Shown: positions 26,433 to 34,780, counted from the first letter of the stretch. The stretch is DNA of 64,000 nucleotides from Mycolicibacterium sp. CR10 (GCF_005222675.1 NZ_STGE01000040.1:1-64000); one strand, 5' to 3'. Translations and numbers: made by a program. The notes: a model not told the origin generated them from the sequence alone.

Positions 26433-27278
26433 ATGGAGGGGGTTTTTCTGGGCAGTGAGGCCTTGGAGTCGGGGGCGATCACCCGTCACGAGCTTCGGAC
26501 GGTCTATCGCCGGGTGCTGCCAGATGTATACGCGCCCAAGCGAACCGAGCTGACGCTGGCCCAACGGGCGACGGCGGCGTGGCTCTGGTCGCGCCGAGAG
26601 GGCGTCATCTCGGGCGTGGCGGCATCGGCCCTGCTGGGCGCGGACTGGGTCGACGACGATGCGGTGATCGACCTGAACTGGCCCAATCACCGCTCTCCTG
26701 CAGGCATTCTCACGCGCAACGACACATTGCTCGACGGCGAGGTCGCGGTGGCCGTCGGGCTCCCGGTGACCACACCGGAGCGGACGGCATTCGATCTCGC
26801 GCGCCGGGGGTCGGTGAGTGGAGCCGTCGCCAGGCTGGACGCGCTGGCGCGGGCCACGCACCTTAAGGCGCAGGACGTCGAGGAACTCGCGCAGCAGCAT
26901 CCGCACGTGAAGGGGCTTCGCCGAGTGGACCGGGTGCTCGACCTCGTGGACGCCGGCGCCGAGTCCCCCAAGGAGTCGTGGCTGCGAACGATGTTGATCT
27001 CCGCGGGATACCGGCGACCGAAGACACAGATCCCCGTCCTGCGCGCCGACGGCTACTCCCGCTACTACCTCGACATGGGTTGGGAGGACATCAAGGTCGC
27101 TGTCGAGTACGACGGCGAACACCATCGCGCAGACCCGAGGGCGTACCGCAAGGACATCGAGCGACTGGACTACCTGGCGTCGGTCAGGTGGATCATCGTC
27201 CGCGTCGTACAGGGCGATCGCAAGTACGACATCCTCGCGCGCGTGGACCGGGCGATCGCGGCCCGCGGAGGCCTCTAA
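26433..27278 (+). CDS. AbiEi-like / DUF559-type nuclease-fold protein
   Basis: 281 aa. The N-terminal part (LRTVYRRVLPDVYAPK...LTLAQRATAAWLWS, ISGVAASALLG) resembles the winged-helix domain of AbiEi-type antitoxin regulators. The C-terminal ~100 residues carry a restriction-endonuclease-like fold of the DUF559/Vsr type (KESWLRTMLISAGY, YLDMGWEDIKVAVEYDGEHH, VRWIIVRV), with Asp and Glu-Tyr-Asp-Gly-Glu as candidate metal ligands. Such proteins are frequent in mycobacteria as unlinked cargo genes. No cognate AbiEii toxin is adjacent. Function is unproven. Confidence 0.7.
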   Translation: MEGVFLGSEALESGAITRHELRTVYRRVLPDVYAPKRTELTLAQRATAAWLWSRREGVISGVAASALLGADWVDDDAVIDLNWPNHRSPAGILTRNDTLLDGEVAVAVGLPVTTPERTAFDLARRGSVSGAVARLDALARATHLKAQDVEELAQQHPHVKGLRRVDRVLDLVDAGAESPKESWLRTMLISAGYRRPKTQIPVLRADGYSRYYLDMGWEDIKVAVEYDGEHHRADPRAYRKDIERLDYLASVRWIIVRVVQGDRKYDILARVDRAIAARGGL

Positions 27279-27306
27279 CCCCTGCGTTCACCTTGCGAAG
27301 CCTTCT

Positions 27307-27450
27307 CGTTGAGACTGCGCTGAGGGCGGGGTTCACTCGCACTTTGTCGCCATAACGGCAGTCTCAACGCTGAGCCTGCGCCCACAGCCGTTGAGACTGC
27401 GCTGGCGGCGGGGTCTTCTCGCACTTTGTCGCCGTGGCTGCAGTCTCAAC
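27307..27450. repeat. two tandem family B palindromes with an 82-bp period
   Basis: Copy 2 spans 27307-27369 and copy 3 spans 27389-27450. They are joined by the 19-bp spacer CTGAGCCTGCGCCCACAGC. The same period and a very similar spacer recur at 28077. The array ends just before the toxin-antitoxin operator. Confidence 0.95.
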
Positions 27451-27471
27451 ATGGTATCACAGTGATACCAT
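27451..27471. promoter_or_regulatory. perfect palindromic operator of the Doc toxin-antitoxin operon
   Basis: ATGGTATCAC-A-GTGATACCAT is perfectly symmetric and ends 8 bp before the antitoxin ATG. This is where an autoregulatory antitoxin would bind. Confidence 0.75.
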
Positions 27472-27478
27472 CGCGGGC

Positions 27479-27682
27479 ATGGCCATGACACTGCGACTGA
27501 CCGACGATCAGGACCGGGCGTTGACCCTGCTGGCCGAGGCCGATGGCGTCAGTAAGCAGGAGGCGGCGTGCCGGGCGATCGTCGATGCTGCTGCGCGACG
27601 GACTCACGACGCGCGAGTGCGTGAGCTGGCATCTCGGGCGCGCAGTCGGTACGCCGACCTGCTCGACCGTCTCGCTCAGTGA
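27479..27682 (+). CDS. antitoxin (ribbon-helix-helix type) of a Doc module
   Basis: 67 aa starting at the ATG at 27479, which clears the palindromic operator. MTLRLTDDQDRALTLLAEADGVSKQEAA is a CopG/RHH-like beta strand plus helices (DDQDRALTLLAEADGVSK), followed by a C-terminal helix rich in Arg that would wrap the toxin. The next gene overlaps it as GTGA, so the two are coupled. It should repress its own operon by binding the palindrome at 27451 and neutralise Doc. Confidence 0.8.
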   Translation: MAMTLRLTDDQDRALTLLAEADGVSKQEAACRAIVDAAARRTHDARVRELASRARSRYADLLDRLAQ

Positions 27683-28062
27683 GCGTTGTCTACCTGACGA
27701 CCGAAGACCTGCTGGCCCTCGCCGACGATCTCGGCGTCTTGGTGCTTCGCGACATCGGGCTGCTGGATTCCGCCGCGCACCGTCCGCAGTCGACCGTGCT
27801 GGGCACCGACGCGTATAGGTCCGTGCACGAGAAGGCAGCGGCGCTTCTGGAGTCCATAGTGCGTAATCACCCCCTTGTCGACGGGAACAAGCGACTCGGA
27901 TGGCTCGCGCTGTGTGTCTTCTATGGGCTCAACGACATTGACGTCGAGGTGGTCGACGACGATGCCTACGATCTGATCATCGCACTGGCATCGGGGAAGG
28001 TTGACCACCGCGCCGCAGCGAAAACCCTTGAGGCGTGGTTGACTCTGCCCCCGTGCCGTTGA
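27679..28062 (+). CDS. doc: Doc-type Fic toxin
   Basis: 127 aa, the usual Doc length. The Fic/Doc active-site motif reads HPLVDGNKRLGW, with the catalytic His, Asp, Gly-Asn and Arg kept and Leu in place of the usual Phe. VYLTTEDLLALAD at the N-terminus is typical of Doc. Doc proteins phosphorylate EF-Tu and stop translation. It overlaps its antitoxin and is followed within 15 bp by palindromic repeats. Confidence 0.88.
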   Translation: MSVVYLTTEDLLALADDLGVLVLRDIGLLDSAAHRPQSTVLGTDAYRSVHEKAAALLESIVRNHPLVDGNKRLGWLALCVFYGLNDIDVEVVDDDAYDLIIALASGKVDHRAAAKTLEAWLTLPPCR

Positions 28063-28076
28063 CGCTGCCCTCGCGC

Positions 28077-28303
28077 CGTTGAGACTGCGCTGAGGGTGGT
28101 GTCTACTCGCACTTTGGCGCCGTGGGTGCAGTCTGAACGGGGTGCCTGCGCCCGCTGCCGTTGAGACTGCGCTGAGGGCGGGGTCTACTCGCACTTTGTC
28201 GCCATGGGTCCAGTCTGAACGTGGAGCCTGCGCCCACAGCTGTTGAGACTGCGCTGAGGGCGGGGTCTACTCGCACTTTGTCGCCGTGGCTGCAGTCTCA
28301 ACG
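28077..28303. repeat. three tandem family B palindromes with an exact 82-bp period
   Basis: Copies 4, 5 and 6 begin at 28077, 28159 and 28241, each ~63 bp, joined by 19-bp spacers of the form GGAGCCTGCGCCCACAGC. A further half-copy (CCGTTGACGCTGCCC) lies at 28056. The last copy abuts the GTG of the WXG100-like gene. Confidence 0.95.
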
Positions 28304-29737
28304 TGAAACTCAACGCGGAATTGGTGCACGGGGGCGTGGTACGGGTGGGGCAAAATGGTTCCGGTGTTGCCGACGCGTTCGACCCTGGAAGGTTGGCGTC
28401 CCGATTCGTTGACAACGTCCTCGGCCACGGTCAAGGCAGGCGGCGAGTCCGTGGGTACCGCGGTGTCGGGGATCGAGGACGGGTGCGCGCGGCTCCCTGA
28501 GATGAAGGGCTGGTCAGGCCCTGCGCACGACGCTGCGGGGGCGATGTTCGGCCGCGCCGACGTCGAGGCCGACGAGTTCTCCCGCTACGCGACGGCAGTG
28601 GCATCGGCGCTCCACGGCGGCGCAGCCTCGATCGGGGCGGCGAGAACACCGCTGCTCGCCAAGGCCGACGAACTCGATGCCGGGCCGTTCAACGTCACCG
28701 ATCAGTGGGTGGTGCTGATCGACCCGGTGATGGCCTCGGAAGAGGAGATGGAGAAGCTGCAGGCGCTGGCGCGTCAGGAGCAGGCGACGGTCAACACCAT
28801 GCTGGTGGCGGTGGGCGATGCCGACAACGCCACTGCCGACGCGGTGGTCGCGGCGGGCACCGGGTTCGGGTTCGTCCAGCCGACGGGCCCGACGGCCGAT
28901 CTGACCGGCCTGCTGCTGCCCGGCACGCAGCGGCCCGCCGACCAGGTCGCTGACCCGCGCAATCCGGTCGGCATGATGGCGCAGGAAGCGATCCGCGACG
29001 CCGACGAGCAGCAGAACATCCGGGAAGTCATCGAGTCCACCAACGAGTACGGCGAGGAGGTGACGACGGTGATCAAGCAGGACGGCAGCAAGGCCGTCAC
29101 CACCCGCATGGATCCGTTCGAGTGGCCGAGCAAGCAGAACTCCTACCAGATCGAGGAGTTCGACAAGAACGGCGAGTTCATCGCGCGCACCAGCTCCTGG
29201 CACGACCTGGGCAACGACTGCGACTACACGTCGATCACCTACGCCGACGGCTCGAACTGGACGATGTCGATGGACCCGACCGGATATCGGACCGCCGGCT
29301 TCACCACCGCAGACGGTCGGCACAGCGCGGTTCCCGTCGACCTGATCGACCGGATGTCGCTGGTCACGGGAGCCGGGATGGCGGGGATGGAGAAGCACAT
29401 TGCCCGCGGTGGATCGTTGCCGATGATCACCGCGGGGTCGGTCGAGAACATCGGCAAGACAATGAAATTCGGGGGCCCGGCGCTGGTCGCAGCGACGACG
29501 GTGTTCGACATGGTGATGGCCGACTCGGGTAAGGATCGGTGCATTGCCCTGGTCGCGGGTGTTGCCGGCGGTGGCGGCGGCTGGGGCGGCGCGGAGCTGG
29601 GTGCGGCAGCGGGTTTGGCGACTGGGCCTGCTGCGCCAATCATGGTGCCCACGTTTGCTGCTCTGTTTGCATTGGGAGGTGCTTATGGCGGCGCGGAATT
29701 CGGCAAGTTCATCGGAGACGTGGTGTGTCCTTACTGA
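28303..29737 (+). pseudogene. WXG100-like secreted protein, N-terminally frameshifted
   Basis: From 28355 an intact frame gives 460 aa, but the natural N-terminus lies in another frame: GTG at 28303 reads NAELVHGGVVRVGQNGSG...AFDPGRLASRFVDNV. Removing one C at 28419-28420 (GTCCTCG) restores DNV-SATVKAGGESVGTAV. The N-terminal ~100 residues resemble a WXG100/ESX helical hairpin with a W-S-G turn (KGWSGPAHD). A middle repeat-like region (EYGEEVTTVIKQDGSK, YADGSNWTMSMDPTG) and a glycine-rich hydrophobic C-terminus follow. It may be a type VII-exported toxin-like protein. The gene could still be translated from 28355. The start touches a repeat copy, with no ribosome-binding site. Confidence 0.6.
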
Positions 29738-30498
29738 AGCTTCCCGAACCCGACGGATGGAGCGGCGGTCGAACGTTCCTTGCCCTGGCCGTCGCAGTCA
29801 GTGTCGTTGTCGCTGTTGCCTACTGCTGTCTGGGCGTCGCGGCGGCGACCCGCGGCAACTACCTGACACTGGTGGTGACCTTGGGGTGGTCCGCCTTCCT
29901 GCTGACCTTCTCGTGGGCGTTAGCGTTGGTCGGGACCTCCCGCACGACACTGCAAACTACCAGCGATGCAACAGGTTTCACCGTGTGGCCCGACCGGCGG
30001 TTCACCAGAATTGTGCTTGTGGGAGTCGTCGCAGCTGTGCCGAGCAGCATTCTCTTCGCGGTGGTCGCGCCTTTCGGTGGCATCGAATTCGCGAACACCA
30101 CTCTGTTGAGGACTACACTGCCGATCGGCGCTGGGTTCGCCGCCTTCGTCGGCATCGCCGGCCTGATCACGGCCTGGCGCCGCGGCGGCGTCGGGCACGT
30201 CAAGCTCACGCCCGCCATGATCGAGAACGCCGACATCCTGTCGACGAGGGCGTTCGAGTGGGATGACGTCGTGGACGTCGCCGACCATGCCGACACCCGG
30301 AAGGCCCGTCGGGCGGTGGTGCTGCGTCTGCGGGACGGCAAAGAAGAGATCATCAGCGTCGCCGATATCTATGTCCCCGGCGGCGTCGCGCTGTACTGGT
30401 TGGTGCGCCACTACTGGCGGCATCCGGAGGACCGGACGGAGTTGGTCGACGCGCGAGCCACAGAGCGGCTTCGCGACGGGCGTTTCGACCTGACCTAG
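29725..30498 (+). CDS. membrane protein, possible partner of the WXG100-like protein
   Basis: 257 aa from a GTG at 29725 that overlaps the preceding gene by 13 bp. Four hydrophobic segments are visible: TFLALAVAVSVVVAVAYCCL, LTLVVTLGWSAFLLTFSWAL, IVLVGVVAAVPSSILFAVVA and TTLPIGAGFAAFVGIAGLI. A cytoplasmic C-terminal domain (VKLTPAMIENADILSTRAFEWDDVV...VLRLRDGKEEIISVAD) resembles a PH-like membrane-associated fold. The overlap suggests a functional pair, for example immunity for the upstream protein; this is inferred from position alone. Confidence 0.7.
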   Translation: MSLLKLPEPDGWSGGRTFLALAVAVSVVVAVAYCCLGVAAATRGNYLTLVVTLGWSAFLLTFSWALALVGTSRTTLQTTSDATGFTVWPDRRFTRIVLVGVVAAVPSSILFAVVAPFGGIEFANTTLLRTTLPIGAGFAAFVGIAGLITAWRRGGVGHVKLTPAMIENADILSTRAFEWDDVVDVADHADTRKARRAVVLRLRDGKEEIISVADIYVPGGVALYWLVRHYWRHPEDRTELVDARATERLRDGRFDLT

Positions 30499-30501
30499 TG
30501 G

Positions 30502-30564
30502 CGTTGAGGCTGCGCTCACGGCGGCGTCTACTCGCACTTTGCCGCCCTCAGCGCAGGCTGAACG
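30502..30564. repeat. 63-bp palindromic repeat, family B copy 7
   Basis: CGTTGAGGCTGCGCT pairs with AGCGCAGGCTGAACG, with mismatches only at the arm positions that vary. The core TCTACTCGCACTTTG is kept. It lies 4 bp after a stop codon. Confidence 0.9.
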
Positions 30565-30703
30565 GCAGGTGGGGTGTAGTCTGGGGGCAGCTGGTAAAAC
30601 TCAGCAGTCCGGTCTAGGTCAGTTTCTGCGCTCTCTGCGCTGGCCTTCCCGAGTCTTCACATACGCCGGTCACGCCGGTGGCAATAGCCCAGTCGGGATA
30701 ATT
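30565..30703 (+). promoter_or_regulatory. 5' region of glycosyltransferase 2 with a shared motif
   Basis: GCAGGTGGGGTGTAGTCTGG at 30565 nearly duplicates the sequence at 12772. CAGTCCGG, then CACGCCGGTGGCAA follow in the same order as upstream of glycosyltransferase 1. GATAAT at 30697 may be a -10 element or simply leader. Confidence 0.45.
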
Positions 30704-31882
30704 TTGAATGCTCCAACGTCTGTCAACCATTTGATCGCTCCCTTTGGGATGCAACGCTTTTCGTATCTGCCGAGTTTCGGGATCCTCAGTACCCACCCGC
30801 CGACGCCGTGCGGCCTGGCGACCTTCAGCGCCGCCCTGGGCGACGGTCTGGGAACGCGCGGTGTCGACGTCAGCGTGGTGCGCATCGCCGACGGCACCCC
30901 CACGGAACGATCCAACGTCGTCGGTGAGCTGATTAACGGCTCCGCGCCGTCGGTCGCCGCGAGCGCGGAGTTGCTCAACCGCAGCGACGTCGCCGTCATC
31001 CAGCATGAGTACGGCATCTACGGCGGTGCCGACGGAGACGAAGTTGTCGACATCATGAAGGGCCTGACCGTCCCGTCGATCGTCGTCTGCCACACGGTGC
31101 TGAAAGATCCCACGCCGCATCAACGTTCGGTGCTCGAGGAAGTCGTGACGCTCGCCGATCAGGTGGTCGTGATGTCTGACGCCGCCCGCGAACGCCTGCG
31201 CTCCGGCTTCGCCATCGACGCGACCAAGATCACCACCATCCCGCACGGCGCGGCGCTGCCCACCACCACCGCCCTGAAGCGTTCGGGCCGCCCGACGCTG
31301 CTGACGTGGGGTTTGATCGGCCCCGGCAAGGGCATCGAGCGCGTGATCGACGCGATGGCCGAGCTGAAGAACCTCCCGCACCCGCCGCGGTACCTGATCG
31401 CCGGCCGCACGCACCCGAAGGTGCTCGCCGCCCACGGCGAGGCCTACCGCGAGGGCCTGCAGGCCCAGGCGCAGCGCCTGGGCGTCGCCGACTCGGTGGT
31501 CTTCGACTCCGCATACCGCAGCGCCGAAGGGCTGACCGCCCTGATGCAGAGCGCGTCCGTGGTGGTGCTGCCCTATGACTCGAAGGATCAGGTCACCTCC
31601 GGTGTGCTGGTCGACTCCATCGCCAGCGGGCGCCCCGTCGTCGCCACCGCGTTCCCCCACGCCATCGAACTGCTCGGCAGCGGCGCGGGCACCGTGGTCG
31701 GTCACGACGATCCCGCCGCACTCGTCGGTGCGCTGCGCCGGCTGCTGACCGATCCCCGCGTCTCCGGCTCCATGGCGTCTGAAGCGCGTGACCTGGCTCC
31801 GTCGATGGCGTGGCCCGTGGTCGCGGGTGCCTACCTCGCACTGGGGCAGCGGCTTGTCGCGGCCCGCTTGGCCGCGGCATGA
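30704..31882 (+). CDS. GT4-type glycosyltransferase 2
   Basis: 392 aa. The TTG at 30704 (NAPTSVNHLIAPFGMQRF) aligns with the TTG of glycosyltransferase 1; an ATG at 30746 is an alternative. Motifs match the paralogue: PCGLATFSAALGD, HTVLKDPTPHQ, LTWGLIGPGKGIERVIDAM, VLPYDSKDQVTSGVL and SIASGRPVVAT. Its stop overlaps the next start as ATGA, and the same occurs at the following junction, so it forms a three-gene unit with an alpha/alpha-barrel protein and a GH130 enzyme. A cytoplasmic mannoside- or glucoside-forming role is likely; the product is unknown. Confidence 0.88.
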   Translation: MNAPTSVNHLIAPFGMQRFSYLPSFGILSTHPPTPCGLATFSAALGDGLGTRGVDVSVVRIADGTPTERSNVVGELINGSAPSVAASAELLNRSDVAVIQHEYGIYGGADGDEVVDIMKGLTVPSIVVCHTVLKDPTPHQRSVLEEVVTLADQVVVMSDAARERLRSGFAIDATKITTIPHGAALPTTTALKRSGRPTLLTWGLIGPGKGIERVIDAMAELKNLPHPPRYLIAGRTHPKVLAAHGEAYREGLQAQAQRLGVADSVVFDSAYRSAEGLTALMQSASVVVLPYDSKDQVTSGVLVDSIASGRPVVATAFPHAIELLGSGAGTVVGHDDPAALVGALRRLLTDPRVSGSMASEARDLAPSMAWPVVAGAYLALGQRLVAARLAAA

Positions 31883-32901
31883 CCGGCGTTGCGCCGCAAC
31901 CGGTTTTCGCACACCTGCTGCGAATGACGGACCACCGCGCCACTTTTGAGCACGCCCTGCTGACCGAACCGCGCCGCGAGCACGGGTACTGCGTCGACGA
32001 CATGGCCCGGGTGCTGGTCGTCACCACGCGGGAGCCCGAGACGCCCGGTCCGCTGAACGGCCTTGCAGGCAAGGCCCTGACGTTTCTGAACGATGCTCAG
32101 GCCTACGACGGCACCTGCCGGAACCGGATGGACGCCTCGGGGCGCTGGACTGACAAGCCGACCACCGATGACCACTGGGGCCGGATGATCTGGGGGCTCG
32201 GCACCGCCGCGGCGAACAGTGACGTCAGCATGGTCCGCAGGCTGGCCGTGATCCAGTTCGACCGCGCCGTCAATGCCCGCTCGCCCCACCCGCGCGCCAT
32301 GGCGTTCGCCGCCGTCGGAGCCGCGGAACTGCTCACCTTCTCACCCGGTCACGCCGAGGCCCTTCAGCTCCTCCGCGACTACTCGGCAGGCCTCACCGAA
32401 TCCACCGGCGACCCCGAATGGCATTGGCCTGAAACGCAACTCACCTATGCTAACGCGCTGCTCGCCGAGGCGATGATCGCGACGGGCGTGGCGCTCGAAG
32501 ACGCAGCGCTGCGGCAACGCGGCCTGGACTCGCTGGAATGGCTGCTGAACTACGAGACGGCGAACGGACATCTTTCGCCCACCCCGGTGGGTGGCCGGGG
32601 AGCCGGGGACAGCCGGCCGGGGTTCGATCAGCAACCGATCGAGGTGGCCACTCTGGCCGATGCGTGCGCACGCGCCGCGACCGTCGATCCGCGACCGCTG
32701 TGGCCTGAGGGCATCCGCTCAGCTGTCGACTGGTTCCTGGGGGCCAACGACGCCGGACTGCCGATGTGGGACCCCGAGACTGGTGGTGGCTTCGACGGGT
32801 TGCACGCCGACGCGGTGAACCTCAACCAGGGTGCGGAGTCGACGCTCGCGGTGATCTCCACCCTGCAGCAGGCGCGGCGCTTCTCGCCCGTGCCGCAATG
32901 A
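31879..32901 (+). CDS. six-hairpin (alpha/alpha-barrel) glycosidase-like protein
   Basis: 340 aa starting in the ATGA overlap. Repeating helical hairpins with motifs HLLRMTDHRATFEHAL, GYCVDDMARVLVV, DDHWGRMIWGLGTA and WHWPETQLTYANALLAEAM are typical of (alpha/alpha)6-barrel proteins linked to GT4 enzymes. Acidic residues in DDMAR and W-x-W-P-E-x could be catalytic, but no GH family can be assigned. Between a glycosyltransferase and a GH130 enzyme it probably trims, phosphorolyses or binds the same oligosaccharide. Confidence 0.75.
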   Translation: MTGVAPQPVFAHLLRMTDHRATFEHALLTEPRREHGYCVDDMARVLVVTTREPETPGPLNGLAGKALTFLNDAQAYDGTCRNRMDASGRWTDKPTTDDHWGRMIWGLGTAAANSDVSMVRRLAVIQFDRAVNARSPHPRAMAFAAVGAAELLTFSPGHAEALQLLRDYSAGLTESTGDPEWHWPETQLTYANALLAEAMIATGVALEDAALRQRGLDSLEWLLNYETANGHLSPTPVGGRGAGDSRPGFDQQPIEVATLADACARAATVDPRPLWPEGIRSAVDWFLGANDAGLPMWDPETGGGFDGLHADAVNLNQGAESTLAVISTLQQARRFSPVPQ

Positions 32902-34388
32902 CCTCGGCGCGCACCGAGCTCGTCACCCGTCAGCCGTTGCGGCTCTCCCCGGACCCGGCACGCGTGATCGCGCAACTCTTCGTCCCGGGCCAGGAGGGTT
33001 TCGAAGTCCAGGAGTCCCGCGCGGGCCTGGTGCTCTCCCGCATCCTGGCGCTCACCGACGACGACGTTCGGGAATCGCTGCACGACGTACTCACTCGGTT
33101 CCTCGGGCGTCATCGCGATCTGCAGAGCACATTCCGCAGGCACGCCAACGAGCTCGCCGACCGCCTCGACGCGGATCACGAGTACACGGAATCGCGAATG
33201 TTGTTGCTAGGAGCGACGTTCACCAACGAGTACGCCATCGAGGGGGCGGCGCTGTGCAACCCCAGCATGGTGGCGCATCCCGATCAGACCGGCATCGCCG
33301 CCGGCAGCCTGCGGTTCGTGATGAGCGTCCGGGGCATCGGGGAGGGGCATCGCTCCTCCATCGGGTTCCGCACCGGAGTCGTCGACCCGGCCGGGCACGT
33401 CACCGTCGACGCCACCACCCCGTTCGCCTCGACCGGACGGATCGACGGCGCACTGCTGGATGCTCTGGTCTTCCGCGTCGAACTCGGCAGTCAGGGCTAC
33501 GCGGGAGAGTCCTCGGACTACGTCTTCACCGCACTCGGTGACCTCTTCACGCGATCCGACCTCGACGAGCGGCTCGACAGCCTGCGGGCTCACCTGAGGA
33601 CGCGCGGCCACGCTGAGGACACCATCGCGTTGATCCGCGGCATCGCCGAGCGGTGCTACGCCATCGAATTCCCCGCTGCCGTACCGCTATCCGAGCGGGT
33701 GCTGTGGCCGTCGATGGAGGCCGAGCGGGCCGGCATGGAGGACGCGCGGTTCGTCCGCTTCGTCGAGGACGACGGGTCGGTCACCTACTACGCGACCTAC
33801 ACGGCCTACAGCGGGTCCCACATCAGCCAGCAGATGCTCCAGACCACCGACTTCCGGTCCTTCAACTCCGTGCCGCTGGTCGGGCGGGCCGCGGCCAACA
33901 AGGGCCTGGCGTTGTTCCCCCGCCGGATCAACGGCCGGTACGCCGCCATGTCGCGATCGGATCGCGAGACCAACACCGTGGCGTTCGCCGACCATCTGTC
34001 GGTGTGGACCAGCGCGGCGCCGTGCCAGCAGCCGACCGAGTCGTGGGAGACGTTGCAACTCGGAAACTGCGGTCCGCCAATCGAAACCGACGCGGGCTGG
34101 CTCGTCCTCACCCATGGTGTCGGGCCGATGCGCACCTACAGCATCGGGGCGATCCTGCTCGACCTCGATGACCCGACGCGGGTGATCGGCCGGTTGCGCC
34201 GGCCGCTGCTGACCCCGTCCGCCAACGAGCAGGACGGCTACGTCCCCAACGTCGTCTACTCCTGCGGCGCCCTCCGCCACGCCGAAACCCTGGTGATCCC
34301 CTACGGCATTGCGGACAGTGCCATCGGCATTGCCACCGTGTCACTGCCCGACCTGCTGGCAGAGATGAGTAACCATGCGTCGAGATGA
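32898..34388 (+). CDS. GH130-family glycoside phosphorylase/hydrolase
   Basis: 496 aa from an ATGA overlap at 32898. The five-bladed beta-propeller core shows GH130-type segments: YAIEGAALCNPSMV, FVMSVRGIGEGHRSSIGFR, WPSMEAERAGMEDARFVRF (with the conserved Glu-Asp-Ala/Pro-Arg motif), NKGLALFPRRINGRYAAMSR and GWLVLTHGVG with NEQDGYVPNVVYSCG. Most GH130 enzymes phosphorolyse beta-mannosides to mannose 1-phosphate. The N-terminal ~200 helical residues are an added domain. Grouped with a GT4, it suggests synthesis and recycling of an intracellular mannoside. Confidence 0.85.
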   Translation: MTSARTELVTRQPLRLSPDPARVIAQLFVPGQEGFEVQESRAGLVLSRILALTDDDVRESLHDVLTRFLGRHRDLQSTFRRHANELADRLDADHEYTESRMLLLGATFTNEYAIEGAALCNPSMVAHPDQTGIAAGSLRFVMSVRGIGEGHRSSIGFRTGVVDPAGHVTVDATTPFASTGRIDGALLDALVFRVELGSQGYAGESSDYVFTALGDLFTRSDLDERLDSLRAHLRTRGHAEDTIALIRGIAERCYAIEFPAAVPLSERVLWPSMEAERAGMEDARFVRFVEDDGSVTYYATYTAYSGSHISQQMLQTTDFRSFNSVPLVGRAAANKGLALFPRRINGRYAAMSRSDRETNTVAFADHLSVWTSAAPCQQPTESWETLQLGNCGPPIETDAGWLVLTHGVGPMRTYSIGAILLDLDDPTRVIGRLRRPLLTPSANEQDGYVPNVVYSCGALRHAETLVIPYGIADSAIGIATVSLPDLLAEMSNHASR

Positions 34389-34746
34389 GTTGAGCGAACT
34401 GGTCGTCCACATCGGTGCGGGATTCGCCCCCGGCGAACGGCCCCACTTGCGGAAGGTATTGGCGACGCTGCGGCCGCATCTGGGGCGAACCGTCGAAGAC
34501 GTGAGCGTTCAGGCCTCGGTGCAGGACCGCGGCCGCAGGGAGCAGCGCGTCACTCTGCGGACCACCGTGCCCGGCTGGGCGCCCGTCCTGGCGGTCGCCG
34601 TCGAGGCCGACGTCACGCGCGCGGTGCACGAGGCGAAACGCGAGCTGATCCGCCAGCTCGGACATCAGAAGACGGCACACGACAACCGCCGATTCGCTGA
34701 CCGGCCGACCCGCCAGCCGATCGCGCGGCCGCGGCCTTCCCGGTAG
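34375..34746 (+). CDS. HPF/RaiA-like ribosome-associated protein
   Basis: 123 aa, overlapping the GH130 gene by 14 bp. The beta-alpha pattern VVHIGAGFAPGERPHLRKVLATL...VEDVSVQASVQD...VTLRTTVPGWAPVLAVAVEADVTRAVHEAKRELIRQL resembles the sigma-54 modulation/HPF N-terminal fold. The basic tail (RRFADRPTRQPIARPRPSR) suits ribosome or RNA binding. Such proteins hibernate ribosomes under stress, in line with the SigF-type promoter just downstream for DesA3-2. It lacks the long HPF C-terminal dimerisation domain. Confidence 0.6.
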   Translation: MRRDELSELVVHIGAGFAPGERPHLRKVLATLRPHLGRTVEDVSVQASVQDRGRREQRVTLRTTVPGWAPVLAVAVEADVTRAVHEAKRELIRQLGHQKTAHDNRRFADRPTRQPIARPRPSR

Positions 34747-34755
34747 CGCCGCAGC

Positions 34756-34780
34756 GTTTGTCGGCGCCGGTGACGGGTAC
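34756..34780 (+). promoter_or_regulatory. SigF-type promoter for DesA3-2
   Basis: GTTT, a 15-bp spacer and GGGTAC match the mycobacterial SigF consensus (GTTT/GGTT-N15-17-GGGTAT/C). Transcription would start near 34787, about 100 nt before the desaturase start. Confidence 0.6.

Noticed and set aside
27307..28303. CRISPR array at the 82-bp repeats
   Set aside because: The spacers are nearly identical rather than unique, the units are long palindromes, and no cas genes are present.
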